Assembly (NCBI RefSeq): GCF_002994745.2
Contig: NC_037088.1
Coordinates: 60,468,397-60,532,396, forward strand
Direction of reading: 5' to 3'
Source: Rosa chinensis
Taxonomy: Eukaryota > Streptophyta > Magnoliopsida > Rosales > Rosaceae
DNA length: 64,000 bases
The notes below the pieces were generated by a model. That model saw only the letters and a list, made by a program, of their open reading frames with translations. It was not told the origin of the DNA and made no database searches. Made by a program: the position numbers and the translations under genes. Shown one piece after another: positions 26,540-36,849 of the stretch; position 1 is the first letter of the stretch, and each line of letters starts with the position of its first letter.

Positions 26540-26655
26540 TAGATGAAAATAAATAAGGGTATAGAAGAAAATTAATAAATTGTCTTTCAAGCCTATTAAT
26601 TATGTAATTTTTATGGATAATAGAGTACACATGGCGAGCAATGAATGAAAAATGT
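26540..26655 (+). repeat. Dispersed direct repeat, copy 1 (partner 29064-29181)
   Basis: The segment tagatgaaaataaataaggg...tgtctttcaagcctattaat...gtacacatggcgagcaatgaatga recurs 2.5 kb downstream at 29064-29181 with about 85-90% identity by eye. It has no coding potential. It could be an old segmental duplication or two copies of one element. Confidence 0.75.
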
Positions 26656-26717
26656 TCCTCTTCCTTCATCACTCTTTGCAATTGCATCACCAACCACTCA
26701 TTGTGGCACTCTCTCAG

Positions 26718-27022
26718 TTTTTTTTTTGGTACAATGGAGGCAAGAAGCCCAAACAAGAAAAGACAAACTAGCCAAGATGACTTTTACAAACTTGTCGAGG
26801 TCTAGAAAGTAGAAACACCTCAAATATCATCAAGCAAGGCTTCCACAACTATACTAGGAGGACTTTGAAAAGTGCAAATCCCAGAAGCATGTTGCACACT
26901 TTCTTTGGCAAGGATATCAACAACCACATTACCCTCTCTATGTATGTGCTTGAGGTTCAGAATATCAAATTGACTCATCAGCATTTTGCAGTTAAGAAGA
27001 ACAGTTCCAAGAGGATGTAAAT
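26718..27022 (-). pseudogene. 5'-truncated LINE, RNase H end
   Basis: The minus strand reads a fragment of a non-LTR retrotransposon RNase H domain: LKHIHREGNVVVDILAKESVQ, followed by stops and an A tail (T run at 26718). The insertion is flanked by perfect 11 bp direct repeats cactctctcag at 26707-26717 and 27023-27033, so it is a short 5'-truncated LINE insertion. It is not functional. Confidence 0.8.
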
Positions 27023-27165
27023 CACTCTCTCAGCTTTATCACGATCAAACAACCCTTCTCGACCATTTAGAAATAGACACCATAGGATTGACTTGATTGG
27101 CTTTCTGTAGGTGGAATACAAGAATATGACCTCGTCGATTTGCTACCTTGGAGTTCTATGCACTT

Positions 27166-28139
27166 TTTTCTTTTTGGATATTAATGAAGCTTCATTAATA
27201 ATTACCAATGGGAGTAAACCCAATGGAATGTGCCCAAAACAAGGCCCAAGTACAAATAAACTCAATAAGGAAAATTACAACTCAACCATAATCCACATAG
27301 ATAGGGCAAAATAGTGTAACCCTAAAAATTAAATAAAACATCAACTCCTACAATACCAACACAACCGCCGCCGCCCAAACTGTTCTGAACAGCCGCTGCA
27401 GTCGCCACCGCCGCCGCTTCCAGAAGCCAAGAGGATGCGAGAAGTGCTAAATCGAGGTGATGAGTACCGAATAACCGTTGCCAGAACAATCCTAAAAAGC
27501 AGATCTAGTCAAAACCAAAATTAAAGGGGATGAGAGAAATAAACCAATACCACACATTGTCTCTCTCTTCTCCACCAGAGAGACTCAAACCGGGAAGGGA
27601 ACAAAGCCACCGAAGTATGACAGAAGCCAATAGCAAAGAAAAAATCCAATGGTGAATGGGGGGTGAAACACCCATGCGTGAACACCCATACTCCTTTTGG
27701 TAAGTGATTCTCACTTTTAAGAGGTAGACACGAAATCCTTCATGGAGCAGGTCTTTGGTGGATGGAGGGGAGCTGGTGTGAGGTGATGGGTGAGGGGAAT
27801 CATGGAGTTTCTTGGATCTGAATTTTTTTTTGGGTTGATCGGCAAAGAAAGGAGGGAACAAAGTCCTCTAGAACTGGACATGAGCTAGCAAAATCACCAC
27901 AGGGGTGTGAGAAAAGCAAGAGAAAAAGATGAGGAATTGAGAAAACAGAGAAGCCAAACGAGAGAGGCCGCCCCCAACTCTCAAGCCTTCGATCTAGATC
28001 CGGAGGGATCAAGATCTGGCAAGAGAGAAGGGGGAGGGAGAAAGGTTTTTTTTTTTTTTTTTTTCAGATATGTTTTCTCTCTCTAGATTTTAGAGAGAGA
28101 CGCTCCGAGTGCCTAAACGTAAAGGTTTTACTGAGCCCC
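27166..28139 (-). mobile_element. Non-autonomous non-LTR retroposon with 17 bp target duplication
   Basis: About 970 bp is bounded by tggagttctatgcactt (27149-27165) and tggagttctgtgtactt (28140-28156), imperfect 17 bp repeats. On the minus strand it ends in an A-rich tail (ttttttctttttgg on plus). The interior is GC-rich with ccgccgccg and an uncertain frame at 27505-27861 with no reverse transcriptase or nuclease motif. It looks like a LINE 5' region or a LINE-mobilised passenger. Confidence 0.55.
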
Positions 28140-28156
28140 TGGAGTTCTGTGTACTT

Positions 28157-29528
28157 AACCAGGTCAAACAACGAATAATGCAAGTCTGATTATATGTGGT
28201 GGTACACAAATAATGATAACAAAACACAATGAACAAAGTGTTCCTGGTAATCAAATCAAACGTTGCAATTCATAAGCAACTTGAAAACTTAATCGTCATG
28301 GTCTCTATCAACTAAATTAATTCTCCTGATGATCCCATCAAGTGGGAGGTGCCAGAAAGATATTAGAACTGTGTGGATCCTTAATGCCCTTCTGTCATCT
28401 AAGTTGAAACTCCAATAACTATCACAAGGCTCCTTCGTCTTGAGTGGAAACCAAGAAGTAGCGGTCTTTTCCCCACGAACAAATTAGATCATTCCAATCT
28501 GCAAAATCAAGTTGGGTTTCGGAGATGTCATGCCTCAATGAATCTTAACTTATCATATATAGAAGAACAATTCTTCAAGAATTTACAATCTTATCGCAGA
28601 CCACAAATTTCTTTTTTTAAGGTTTTAGAACACAAAGACAAATTGAAGAAAGAACGATATTGTCTCGATCATGGATTTAGATATTCCCATGAATCCTAAT
28701 ATCAAAATATATAGAACGGGAAAAAAATTTCAATTTCTATCGCCTGATAGAAGTTGATTTCGTTTGGGATTTAGATAAATAGATGCACCAGACAAGCTAT
28801 TGTTCATAATCACATGTAATCATGGGTTAAATTACAAAACAGAGGAGAAACAAAACCTGAATATTTAGATTAATTAGTTGCCTTTGTTGTCTTTGAAAAC
28901 CACCACTGCTACTCGTTGTTGCCTGCAGACCCGGTGAAGAGAAAAGATGAGATTGGAGGATTCCTCGTCAATGGAAACCCTTCAAGTTCCACATCAATTC
29001 AGAAAATAAAAGAAGAAAAAAAAATGAAGTTGATAAATGTGAGATAACTGAAGAGTTTTAACATAGATGAAATTAAATAAGGGTATAGAGGGAAATTGAA
29101 AAGTTGTCTTTCAAGCCTATTAATTATCTGAGTTTTTATGGAGAGTAGAGTACACATGACGAACAATGAATGAGGAATGTAAAAAGGGAAACTTCTTTGG
29201 AAAGCTCAGGTTTTTGTTTTCATTACTTTGTTTTCGAGGCAAAAACCTTGAATTTGCTTGTTTTGAGATGCTAAAATTTCAAATTAATTAATCAGGAGTC
29301 ACGCCGTTTCCATCTTCTTCATGTTAGTTGGGCAGGTAGAAAATTGAATTTAAGTGGAGTCCGGTCTTTCTCCAAATATATTCAAAAAAAGGAAAAAGAG
29401 TCTTGTTTATTATAAAAATAAATAAATAGAGAACTCGTTCAAACCCTACAATGATGAAGCTAGCAGTTATATGTAAATGATTTTGATAGAATGAATTTAG
29501 ATTAGATGACTTTTTATCTCCTTAGTGT
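28157..29528. other. AT-rich intergenic DNA, no gene seen
   Basis: Only short frames without domains occur here. It contains copy 2 of the dispersed repeat (29064-29181). No RNA genes or terminators are visible. Confidence 0.45.
29064..29181 (+). repeat. Dispersed direct repeat, copy 2
   Basis: Partner of 26540-26655, in the same orientation. The best-conserved core is tgtctttcaagcctattaat. Confidence 0.75.
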
Positions 29529-29541
29529 CAATGAACCTTTT

Positions 29542-29971
29542 TAATTTTTTTTTAGCTGAAGCAAATAAGGGAGATATTAAATTTTCATTAGCAATCTTTG
29601 CGACTAGTGCTTGCCCTTCCGAAAAGAAGAGGACCATTACACCTAGAAACTCACCATCCTCCCCCTTATTTGAATTTATTAAAAATGAATTAAGAAGAAA
29701 AAAAAGGAACTTTAGGAGAGGGACCAAACCAAACCTTCCTACAAAACCAATGAAAAAGAAACAAGCTATCGTGACTGAAATTGAGGAATACCCAATTAGT
29801 CACCATTAAAATGCAATAAAATAAAGAAGAGTATCCTATGACACCATATTAGGAGAAACCGTACTATAATTCTCCAAAATGTCAGCTACCTTATTGTTTT
29901 CACGAAAAAATTGTGATACACGAAAAATTATTTAAGAAATCTGGTATGAGCAATTGAGCCAACTAATACAA
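29542..29971 (-). mobile_element. Probable minus-strand LINE 3' fragment
   Basis: A T run at 29542 followed by agctgaagcaaataagggag looks like a minus-strand poly-A tail and 3' end. The flank tcaatgaaccttt to the left (29529-29540) recurs at 32881-32892 (taatgaaccttt). That is consistent with a target duplication around a composite insertion that was later split by the TIR element at 29972. No coding domain is readable. Confidence 0.4.
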
Positions 29972-30030
29972 GGGAGACGATCTTCTCCTGAGCTATTCCC
30001 CTCCTAACCTACCTAAGCTTTCCATTAGAT

Positions 30031-30190
30031 TTTGACACGTGACTATAGTGAATCTAATGGTCTACAACAATGTTAATTCTTCTTTTTCTATTTTCTTTTT
30101 TCTATCCCCCCTATTTTTCAAATTTTGACACGTGGCTATAGTGAATATGGTCTACAACAATGTTAATTCTTATTTTTCTATTTTCTTTTT
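30031..30190 (+). repeat. 93 bp tandem duplication split by MULE B
   Basis: The unit beginning tttgacacgtg at 30031 recurs at 30124. The second copy is cut after ...ctattttcttttt by MULE B and resumes after 31860 as tctgtcccccctattcttc, matching tctatcccccctatttttc of the first copy. Confidence 0.8.
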
Positions 30191-30335
30191 GGGTCCTTGC
30201 CCAAAAGCACTAAAATGAGCCAAACTTTTCCCACTTACCCCAGCAACAGATTTTTATTCTTACTAACCCAATTCAGAGTACAATGACAAATATACCCTCA
30301 GTCTAATTAAACAACTTCATTTTATGCCATTCTCA

Positions 30336-30337
<2 letters not shown>

Positions 30338-30427
<90 letters not shown>
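30338..30427 (+). repeat. (CT)n microsatellite, ~90 bp
   Basis: An uninterrupted CT run inside MULE B. It accounts for the Leu-Ser frames seen there. Confidence 0.98.
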
Positions 30428-30429
<2 letters not shown>

Positions 30430-30446
30430 TTTTCCCGTTGTCCAGT

Positions 30447-30800
30447 GAGTTCTCGATCAAATCCGATATCAAAACTCGATCAAATCCAGAAATCACAGTC
30501 CGTCGGAACGGGAGCTCGGAGAGTCATGGTCTGCGGTCGTCGTTGACCATGAAGAAGACCTCCGCGAGTTCTAGATCAAATTCGATATCAGAACTCGATC
30601 AAATCCAGAAATCACAGTCAGCCGGAAAGTGAGCTCGGAGAGTTATGGTCTGCCGTCGCCGTCGACCTTGAAGAAGACCTCCGCTAGTTCTCGATCAAAT
30701 CAGATATCAAAACTCGATAAATCCAAAAATCACAGTCCGCCGGAAAGTAAGCTCGGAGAGTTATGGTCTGCCATTGCCGTCGACCTCAAAGAAGACCTTC
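30447..30800 (+). repeat. Three ~119 bp tandem repeats in MULE B
   Basis: Units start at 30447, 30566 and 30685, each with gttctcgatcaaat..., ...aaatcacagt..., and gctcggagagt.atggtctgc. They give a repetitive frame with SSESYGLPS-like peptides. This may be amplified captured coding DNA but has no recognised homologue. Confidence 0.85.
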
Positions 30801-31851
30801 GAAGCACTGCCACCACGCAAAGAAGACTTCCAAAGCTTCGCCGCCACATGAGGAACATCTCTGATTCCAGGCTCCGTCGCCAAGCGACATGCACTTCGAT
30901 TCCAAGCAGTGGCGACCCGACCCGACCCACTCCTCCCTTTTTTGGCCCAGCTCCACCACTCGACTACATCTCTGATTCCAAGCAGTGGCGGCCCGACCCT
31001 GCTATCAAGCTGCCCCAGCAAAGGAAGCCATATGATTTGAATTCGAAAATGGGTTTGGTTAGGTAGCAGATGACCGTGGGTTTGCTCCGATCTAGTGCCC
31101 ATGGGTGCCCAAATTAGATTTTTTTTTTTTAAGTAACGGGTCAGAAGGAAAGGAAAAAAAAGTTTTGAATGTCTATTGGGGGTTAATAGACGTCTATGAC
31201 ATCTATTGGAGGGCAATAGACGTTTTAAATTTGATATAATCTCTTCATTTTTTTCTTTAATCAAAGTTTTATTTGTCTAATTTTAGGAATATTAGTTCCC
31301 ATTCGGGCTACCGAAAGTTCTATTGGAGGGCAATAGACGTCTTTTGGGGGGCAATACATGGCCAATAGTCGTCTATTGAGGGGCAATAGACGTTTATTAG
31401 GAGGCAATACATGGCTGATAGTAGTCTATTGGGGGGCAATAGACGTCCATTAGGAGGCAATAGATATCTATTGGGGGCAAACAAATATTTCCGGTGAGAT
31501 TTTCAGCAAATTCCGGTGGGCGGTAGCCGGTGACCGGAATCCTGCGAAAGTTGACCGGATTCCGACGGCGGTGACCTGATTCCAGCGGCCGGTGACGGGA
31601 CTCCGGCGCCCGATGACCGGGCTCCAACGAAGTCTCCCATGGTTTCTCTCTCTCTCTAAGTAACAAAGGGGTGAGGGTAAAATGGTATTAAAAAAAATTA
31701 AAAAATTAAAAAATTAAAAAATTAAAAAAAAAATCTTAATAAGGTATTAGGGAAGACCTCTTTAGAGTGTTTTAGGTAAGAGGGAATTAAAAAAACTTAA
31801 TGGGGTAAGTGGGAAAAAATCTCTAAAAATGGTGTAAATGGACAAAAACCC

Positions 31852-31900
31852 TTTATTTTTTCTGTCCCCCCTATTCTTCTCTTCCCTCACGCCTGAAGTG

Positions 31901-31934
<34 letters not shown>

Positions 31935-32863
31935 GTTCTTTTTCTTCTTCTTCTTTTTCTATATGAGTAACCATATAGAATACAAATCTAGTTTGGCCTG
32001 TGTTTGGTTTGGAGGGACTAAGGAGCTGAACCATTGACAAGAACAATTAATCTCCAATAAACACTACAAAAGCATAACCTATACAATTGTTGAAATCCAA
32101 ATAAATCAATTCAGATCATGGTGGATGGTTCTTTGAACCTTATAAAAAATCCAAAAATAAATCTTTGTACATTGATCCTTAACAATGAACTTTGGCAGGG
32201 AAAATTTTTGACCAAGACAAATTTTGGCAGAAAGATTTCTTCATCAACTACCCAAATTTTGCAAAATCGATCCCATGAATTATATTCAAATTTAGCAATA
32301 CATATATCCTTAATTGTCTTTCACTGAAAATTAGAGGTGGGAACAGTCATAATCCTGTACCAATTTGAGACAGAGAAGAATGCAGACTCTTTCATTCTAT
32401 GCAGCAAAGAGAAATTTGAGGGCGAGATGAATTGAGGCATGAGGGAGGAAGAAGAGTAACAAGCAAAGGAAGAGCGACATTCAGCAGGCATGGTCTCATT
32501 ATATAAACTCGGATTCAGTTCAAACCCAGATTCCTTATTTTCTTCTCCTCTTAATTAATCAGCATGAACCCATCATGGAAACCAAAGGATGATGAAATTG
32601 AAGATTTTTGGTTTTGAGAATAGATGGAATTGAAGATTTGAAGCATAAAAAATTGCATTCCATGAGAGGGGGGAGAGAGAGAGGATGGGGGGGGGGGGGG
32701 ATGGGGATTTTTGCCTAAGCAGGGATTAAAAAAAAAAGATAAATAAGTAAATATTTATGAAAATCAATATATGTTGTTGGATGTAGTTTTACACACACGT
32801 CGCTTTATCATCGAAAGCTTAGACAGATTAGGAGGAGAATAGCTCAGGAGAGGATCTTTTCCC
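31852..32863. other. Right part of the outer TIR element, no gene seen
   Basis: Contains a short (CT)n at about 31903-31932, a run of 14 G near 32686, and AT-rich DNA. No protein domain or RNA gene is visible. Confidence 0.45.
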
Positions 32864-33105
32864 ATACAGAATTTTCGGCTAATGAACCTTTGAGTGCTCT
32901 CCAATTTTCTTGTGGACTACATTTCCACATTTTCTCATATAAAATGATAACCGTACCTGCCACAATAACTTTTGCCGAGCGGTGAACCTAAGACCGAAAC
33001 ACCATCACATTCTCGATCCTGGTTCAACTATCAACTCCAAGCCTCCATATTCACCGAGGAGGCTTCATCTTGTTGATATTGAATTTCACGTAGAAACCTC
33101 TGTTT

Positions 33106-33156
33106 GGATAATTCATAGGGTTCAGTTAGGATCATGATCAACCCTATGAATTATCC
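33106..33156 (+). promoter_or_regulatory. Perfect 17 bp inverted repeat upstream of CHX1
   Basis: ggataattcatagggtt (33106-33122) and aaccctatgaattatcc (33140-33156) are exact reverse complements separated by 17 nt. It lies about 77 bp before the CHX1 ATG, in the leader or core promoter. The same hairpin is kept upstream of CHX2, which suggests a regulatory or RNA-structure role or simply a shared origin. Confidence 0.7.
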
Positions 33157-33232
33157 CAACATTGGGATGACAATCAGGATCATTTAGCATTAAGATTATT
33201 GCATAATCAAGAAGTTGTTGGGAGGCACAGAA

Positions 33233-33613
33233 ATGGCTCAGTATGAGCAGATGATATCGTTTCGAGTATGTGTGCAACCGAGTGCCATTGCCTCCAAAGG
33301 GTTTTGGTTTAAAGAAAATCCTTTAGACTATGCATTTCCTGCAACCCTAGCCCAAATTATCCTTGTCGTTGTGACCTCTCGGCTACTTTATTTTCTTCTC
33401 AAGCCTCTGGGACAGACCAAATTCTCTTGCAATCTCCTGGTACGTAAACTTTTTCATGCCTCCATGATTTTTGGGTTATACGTAGCACTCATATCGATAG
33501 ATTTGATGGCAAAAACAACAAAGGCAATGTTAATATTGTTTTTTTTTCTTTTTCTTCAATCAATCTATGAATTAAGCATTAATTTCAGCTTTTCCAACCA
33601 AAATAGAAAAGAA

Positions 33614-33659
<46 letters not shown>

Positions 33660-35967
33660 TGTGAGATTGATTATCATTTTAAAACCACTGTTTTTGTTGG
33701 TCGGTCTTGTTCAGGGTGGGTTTATCTTGGGTCCTTCTCTGCTAGGGCGTAACCAGGTTATAAGGGACAAACTATTTAATCCGAAACATGCGTCGTTGTG
33801 GGCAACAATGGGTCTACTGGGCGCTACATATTCCATGTTCATAACTGCAGTAAAATTTGACATAAGCATGATCAAAGGGTCAAAGCATTCTTTGAAGATT
33901 GGTGTTCCAGGGTTCTTTATTACCGTTGCGATATCCTTAGGCCTCGGATACCCGCTAGCCACCTACATTGCTGGAATCAAAGGGGGATTCTTCCCCATAT
34001 TTTTATTTTCTATTATTTCTTTCACTTTCTTCCCTGATATAGTTCCGGCCTTAGAGGACCTCAACCTTATGAATTCTGAGTTGGGTCAAATCGCCATGTC
34101 CTCGGCTTTGCATTTTGAAATGATACAATGGTTGTTCTCAACAGTACAAGACATAGCTACTAAAGATAAAGCAATCCACGGAGCTTTGACATTCATTTCC
34201 GCAGTGGCATTGCTTGTTTTCATTGTTTATGTCATACGCCCACTTATGGTATCAATTGCTAAGAACACACCCGAAGGACAACAAGTAAAGGAATTTTATG
34301 TAGTAGCAATACTAGCTGGGGCTCTAGTCCTGTCATTTATATCCGACGCAATAGGTTGCACCTTTGTTCTTGGTCCTGTAATTCTTGGGTTTGTCATACC
34401 AGATGGACCACCTCTGGGTGCAACATTAGTAACCAAGACTGAATTGTTAGTCTCTGAACTTCTTCTTCCCTTGTTCTTTTTTCGTATTGGCTTCAGGATA
34501 AACATACTGTCGATTAGCGATTGGAAGAGTTTTACCACATTGCAGGCCATCATCGGTGCATCATATGTGGCAAAGATGGTGACAGTTACTGGGGCTGCAT
34601 TGTGCTGCAAAATTAGTTTGAGAAATAGTCTCTTGCTCGGCATAATATTGAATATCCGTGGTATTATAGATTTGACCCTTTTCTCTCGATGGAGGTATAG
34701 TCAGGTATATACATACATTTACACATTTCTTTCTTGAGATGGTGAGTAGTAATTTGGGTTAATTCCTACTAATGTTTATCTTCTGCAGCTCCTAAATGAA
34801 CACGTTTATACTCAACTAGTGTTATCTGTGCTCATTGGGAACATGATTGCAACATCATTGGTACATTTCACATATAGGCCTCATTTAAGACTCGGGCCAT
34901 CACCCAAAGGTCCACGCATTAGAAACATTCAATCAGTTCAAAGCAACTCTCCTTTCGACATTCTTTGTTGTATCCACAACGAGGAAAGTATCCGCAACCT
35001 CACCTCCCTCCTAGAAGCCTCAAACCCAACAGAAGCAAGCCCCATTTGCGCTTACATTATCCAAGCAGTTGAGCTTGTGGGGCGGGCTGTACCTGTACTA
35101 GTCCCTTATAAGAAGAAGAAGGAGGGAAACAAATTTTACCGAATAAATTCACTCACACATCATATGATGCAAGCATTTTTGAACTACTCGGAAAACTCAA
35201 GTGGACCTGTCTTGATCCAATCATTCACTATGATCGCGCCCTATAAATCGATGCATGAGACCATTTGCCGTCTAGTGGATGACAATCTTGTACCTTTGGT
35301 TATCCTCCCATTTCATGAAAACCACCAGGTTATGGTTGGCACCAACTTGACTGCCTCAATACGACAATTCAACAACAATGTGCAAGAATATTCATCGTGT
35401 ACAGTTGGAATACTAGTTGAAAGAGGGTTGCCTGGTCGGCTGACCATGTCCCATTTCTCATACAATGTGGCTACATTTTTCATTGGCGGACCAGATGACC
35501 GCGAGGCTTTGGCCTTAGCAGCACGTATGTTAGGCAATCAGAATGTGGTCCTCACAGTATACAAGTTTATTGTGCGGAAAAAATTAAGCAATGGTAACTA
35601 TAATGAAGACGAGGAGATGGAGACCGGGCTGGATAAGTCGATGGTGGATGAGTTTAAGTTGAGGAATAATGGGAATGACGGCTTGAATTGGCGAGATATC
35701 GAGGTTGAGGACTCCATACAGCTTATTGATGCAATTATGAACTCGCAGGGGGATTATGATCTAGTAATGGTTGGAAGGCGGCATGCGGACAATTCATTGA
35801 GGGATGAGGAAATGTCAGAATTTGTGCATTATGTGGAGTTGGGAATGATCGGTGACATGCTTGCTTCTTCAGACTTCTGTGGTGGAATGGTGAATGTTTT
35901 GGTGTTGCAAGAAAGCAAGGAACTTAGTAGAAATTATGGATCAGCTTTTCGAAAGATTTGGGAATGA
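33233..35967 (+). CDS. CHX-like: Cation/H+ exchanger CHX1 of the cluster (791 aa)
   Basis: Three exons, 33233-33439, 33715-34704 and 34789-35967, join in phase 0 at GT-AG introns after ...FSCNLL and ...RWRYSQ. Residues ~35-430 form the multi-helix Na+/H+ exchanger domain (CPA2 family). The C-terminal ~360 residues form the cytosolic CHX tail with two Rossmann/USP-like repeats (FDILCCIHNEESI..., FFIGGPDDREALALAARML...) and the ending DMLASSDFCGGMVNVLVLQE. Known family role: monovalent cation/proton exchange and pH homeostasis in endomembranes, often in pollen or roots. In the helix where the family has Asn-Asp (AMSAAAVND pattern) this gene has SSALHFEM, so the pair reads Phe-Glu, and the later GLK segment reads GFR. 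Transport may therefore be altered. Full length and free of stops. The ATG matches CHX2's. Confidence 0.88.
33616..33660 (+). repeat. (TTA)n microsatellite in CHX1 intron 1
   Basis: About fifteen TTA units lie in the first intron. CHX2 lacks this expansion, so it arose after the duplication or was lost in CHX2. Confidence 0.97.
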
Positions 35968-36234
35968 AGTAGATTTAATCGGCTAAACATCTATAGCTTC
36001 ATGTCTGTCTGGCATTTGTTGTGCGGGTCTTACTAAATGAACTCAACAAAAATCTAAACACATCCAGCACTTGCTTTTTGCCCTTAATTTTCCATGAGTA
36101 CCCTTATTTTTCAACACATCCAGCAAGAATTGACAATGGACAAGCCATCCGCTTATGCAACATTGAATCCTGACCATGCTGATCATCCAAATATTCCCTC
36201 GGATTCACCGGAAGTGACATCCTCGAAACCTTTC
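35968..36234. other. CHX1 3' flank
   Basis: The first ~30 bp are similar to the CHX2 3' flank (gcggctaaac / cggctaaacatc, then agcttcatgtct), marking the end of the duplicated block. No gene is present. Confidence 0.5.
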
Positions 36235-36830
36235 TCAGCCTTTACTCCAAGAATTCACACTACTAATTTGCGAGGAATTGCCACTCGAATTCGATGAGCT
36301 TATACCTGCATTAAAATCCTTATCTTTCCACATTGCCAACAAATCTATGCCATATGCAGCAATTGGACAATAAGGCCTTGGTTCTCCTAACTTACTAAAC
36401 CTTATCTCTAATCTTTTCAAACTAGTATCATAATTAATCCAAGATTTCATCTTCTCTCTACTGTTAAGCATCAAGTTTAATGAATAAACATTACCAACAG
36501 TCACAGATACAAAGCCACCCACATTCACCCCTACATGATTCGCATTCAAATCATTCATATTGATTCATTTTAGTGTCAAATTCAATATCAGAAATCAATT
36601 CTCATCATCAAGCCCAAAGGCACCCTTGCTGGAGAATCTCGAACCCAAATCACCTAGAACGAAAATGACCATAATACCATCGCTGTTGCCGAGCGTGATC
36701 GAGAAGATCAATTTGGAACAAAACGACGCTAGTTTGATGAGATTCGTGTCTATGAATTTAAAGGCCTTTTGGCGGAGAATTAAGAGACTGCAGGTTTTTG
36801 CTGGGTGTGTTTAGAAATTAGGGTTATATT
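36235..36830 (-). pseudogene. L-type lectin receptor kinase fragment (lectin domain)
   Basis: The minus strand between 36558 and 36235 encodes NHVGVNVGGFVSVTVGNVYS...KMKSWINYDTSLKRLEIRFSK.GEPRPY...GISSSNSSGNSSQISSVNSWS. This is the second half of a legume-type lectin domain as in LecRK proteins (the NHVG segment contains the conserved metal/sugar-site Asn). Upstream on the minus strand, weakly similar sequence with stops continues toward 36830. No transmembrane or kinase part is present, so this is a broken fragment, not a gene. It probably arrived by local duplication or transposon transduction. Confidence 0.7.
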
Positions 36831-36849
36831 TGGAAAGTAGTTTAGCAAA

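Larger units (their letters stand above)
30191..31851 (-). mobile_element. Non-autonomous Mutator-like element (MULE B), related to MULE A
   Basis: Imperfect ~52 bp terminal inverted repeats (gggtccttgcccaaaag... and gggtttttgtccattta... read inward) converge on tttcccacttacccca. The flanks tttcttttt (30182-30190) and tttattttt (31852-31860) are a 9 bp target duplication with one mismatch. The interior mirrors MULE A in inverse orientation: repeated ggtgaccggaat motifs, ggggcaatagacg repeats, and a long (CT)n that corresponds to (GA)n of MULE A. A threefold repeat of ~119 bp starts at 30447. No transposase is present. Confidence 0.8.
29972..32863. mobile_element. Outer TIR DNA element carrying nested MULE B
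   Basis: The left end (gggagacgatcttctcctgagctattcc...) and the reverse complement of the right end (gggaaaagatcctctcctgagctattct...) form an inverted repeat of about 50 bp ending near ctaagctttc. Its own interior includes a 93 bp tandem duplication with gacacgtg...ctatagtgaat, which is interrupted by MULE B. No clean target duplication or transposase was found, so the superfamily is unknown. Confidence 0.6.

Noticed and set aside
33616..33660. Poly-Tyr tail of the first CHX1 frame
   Set aside because: It is read-through into the (TTA)n microsatellite of intron 1, after the splice donor at 33440.
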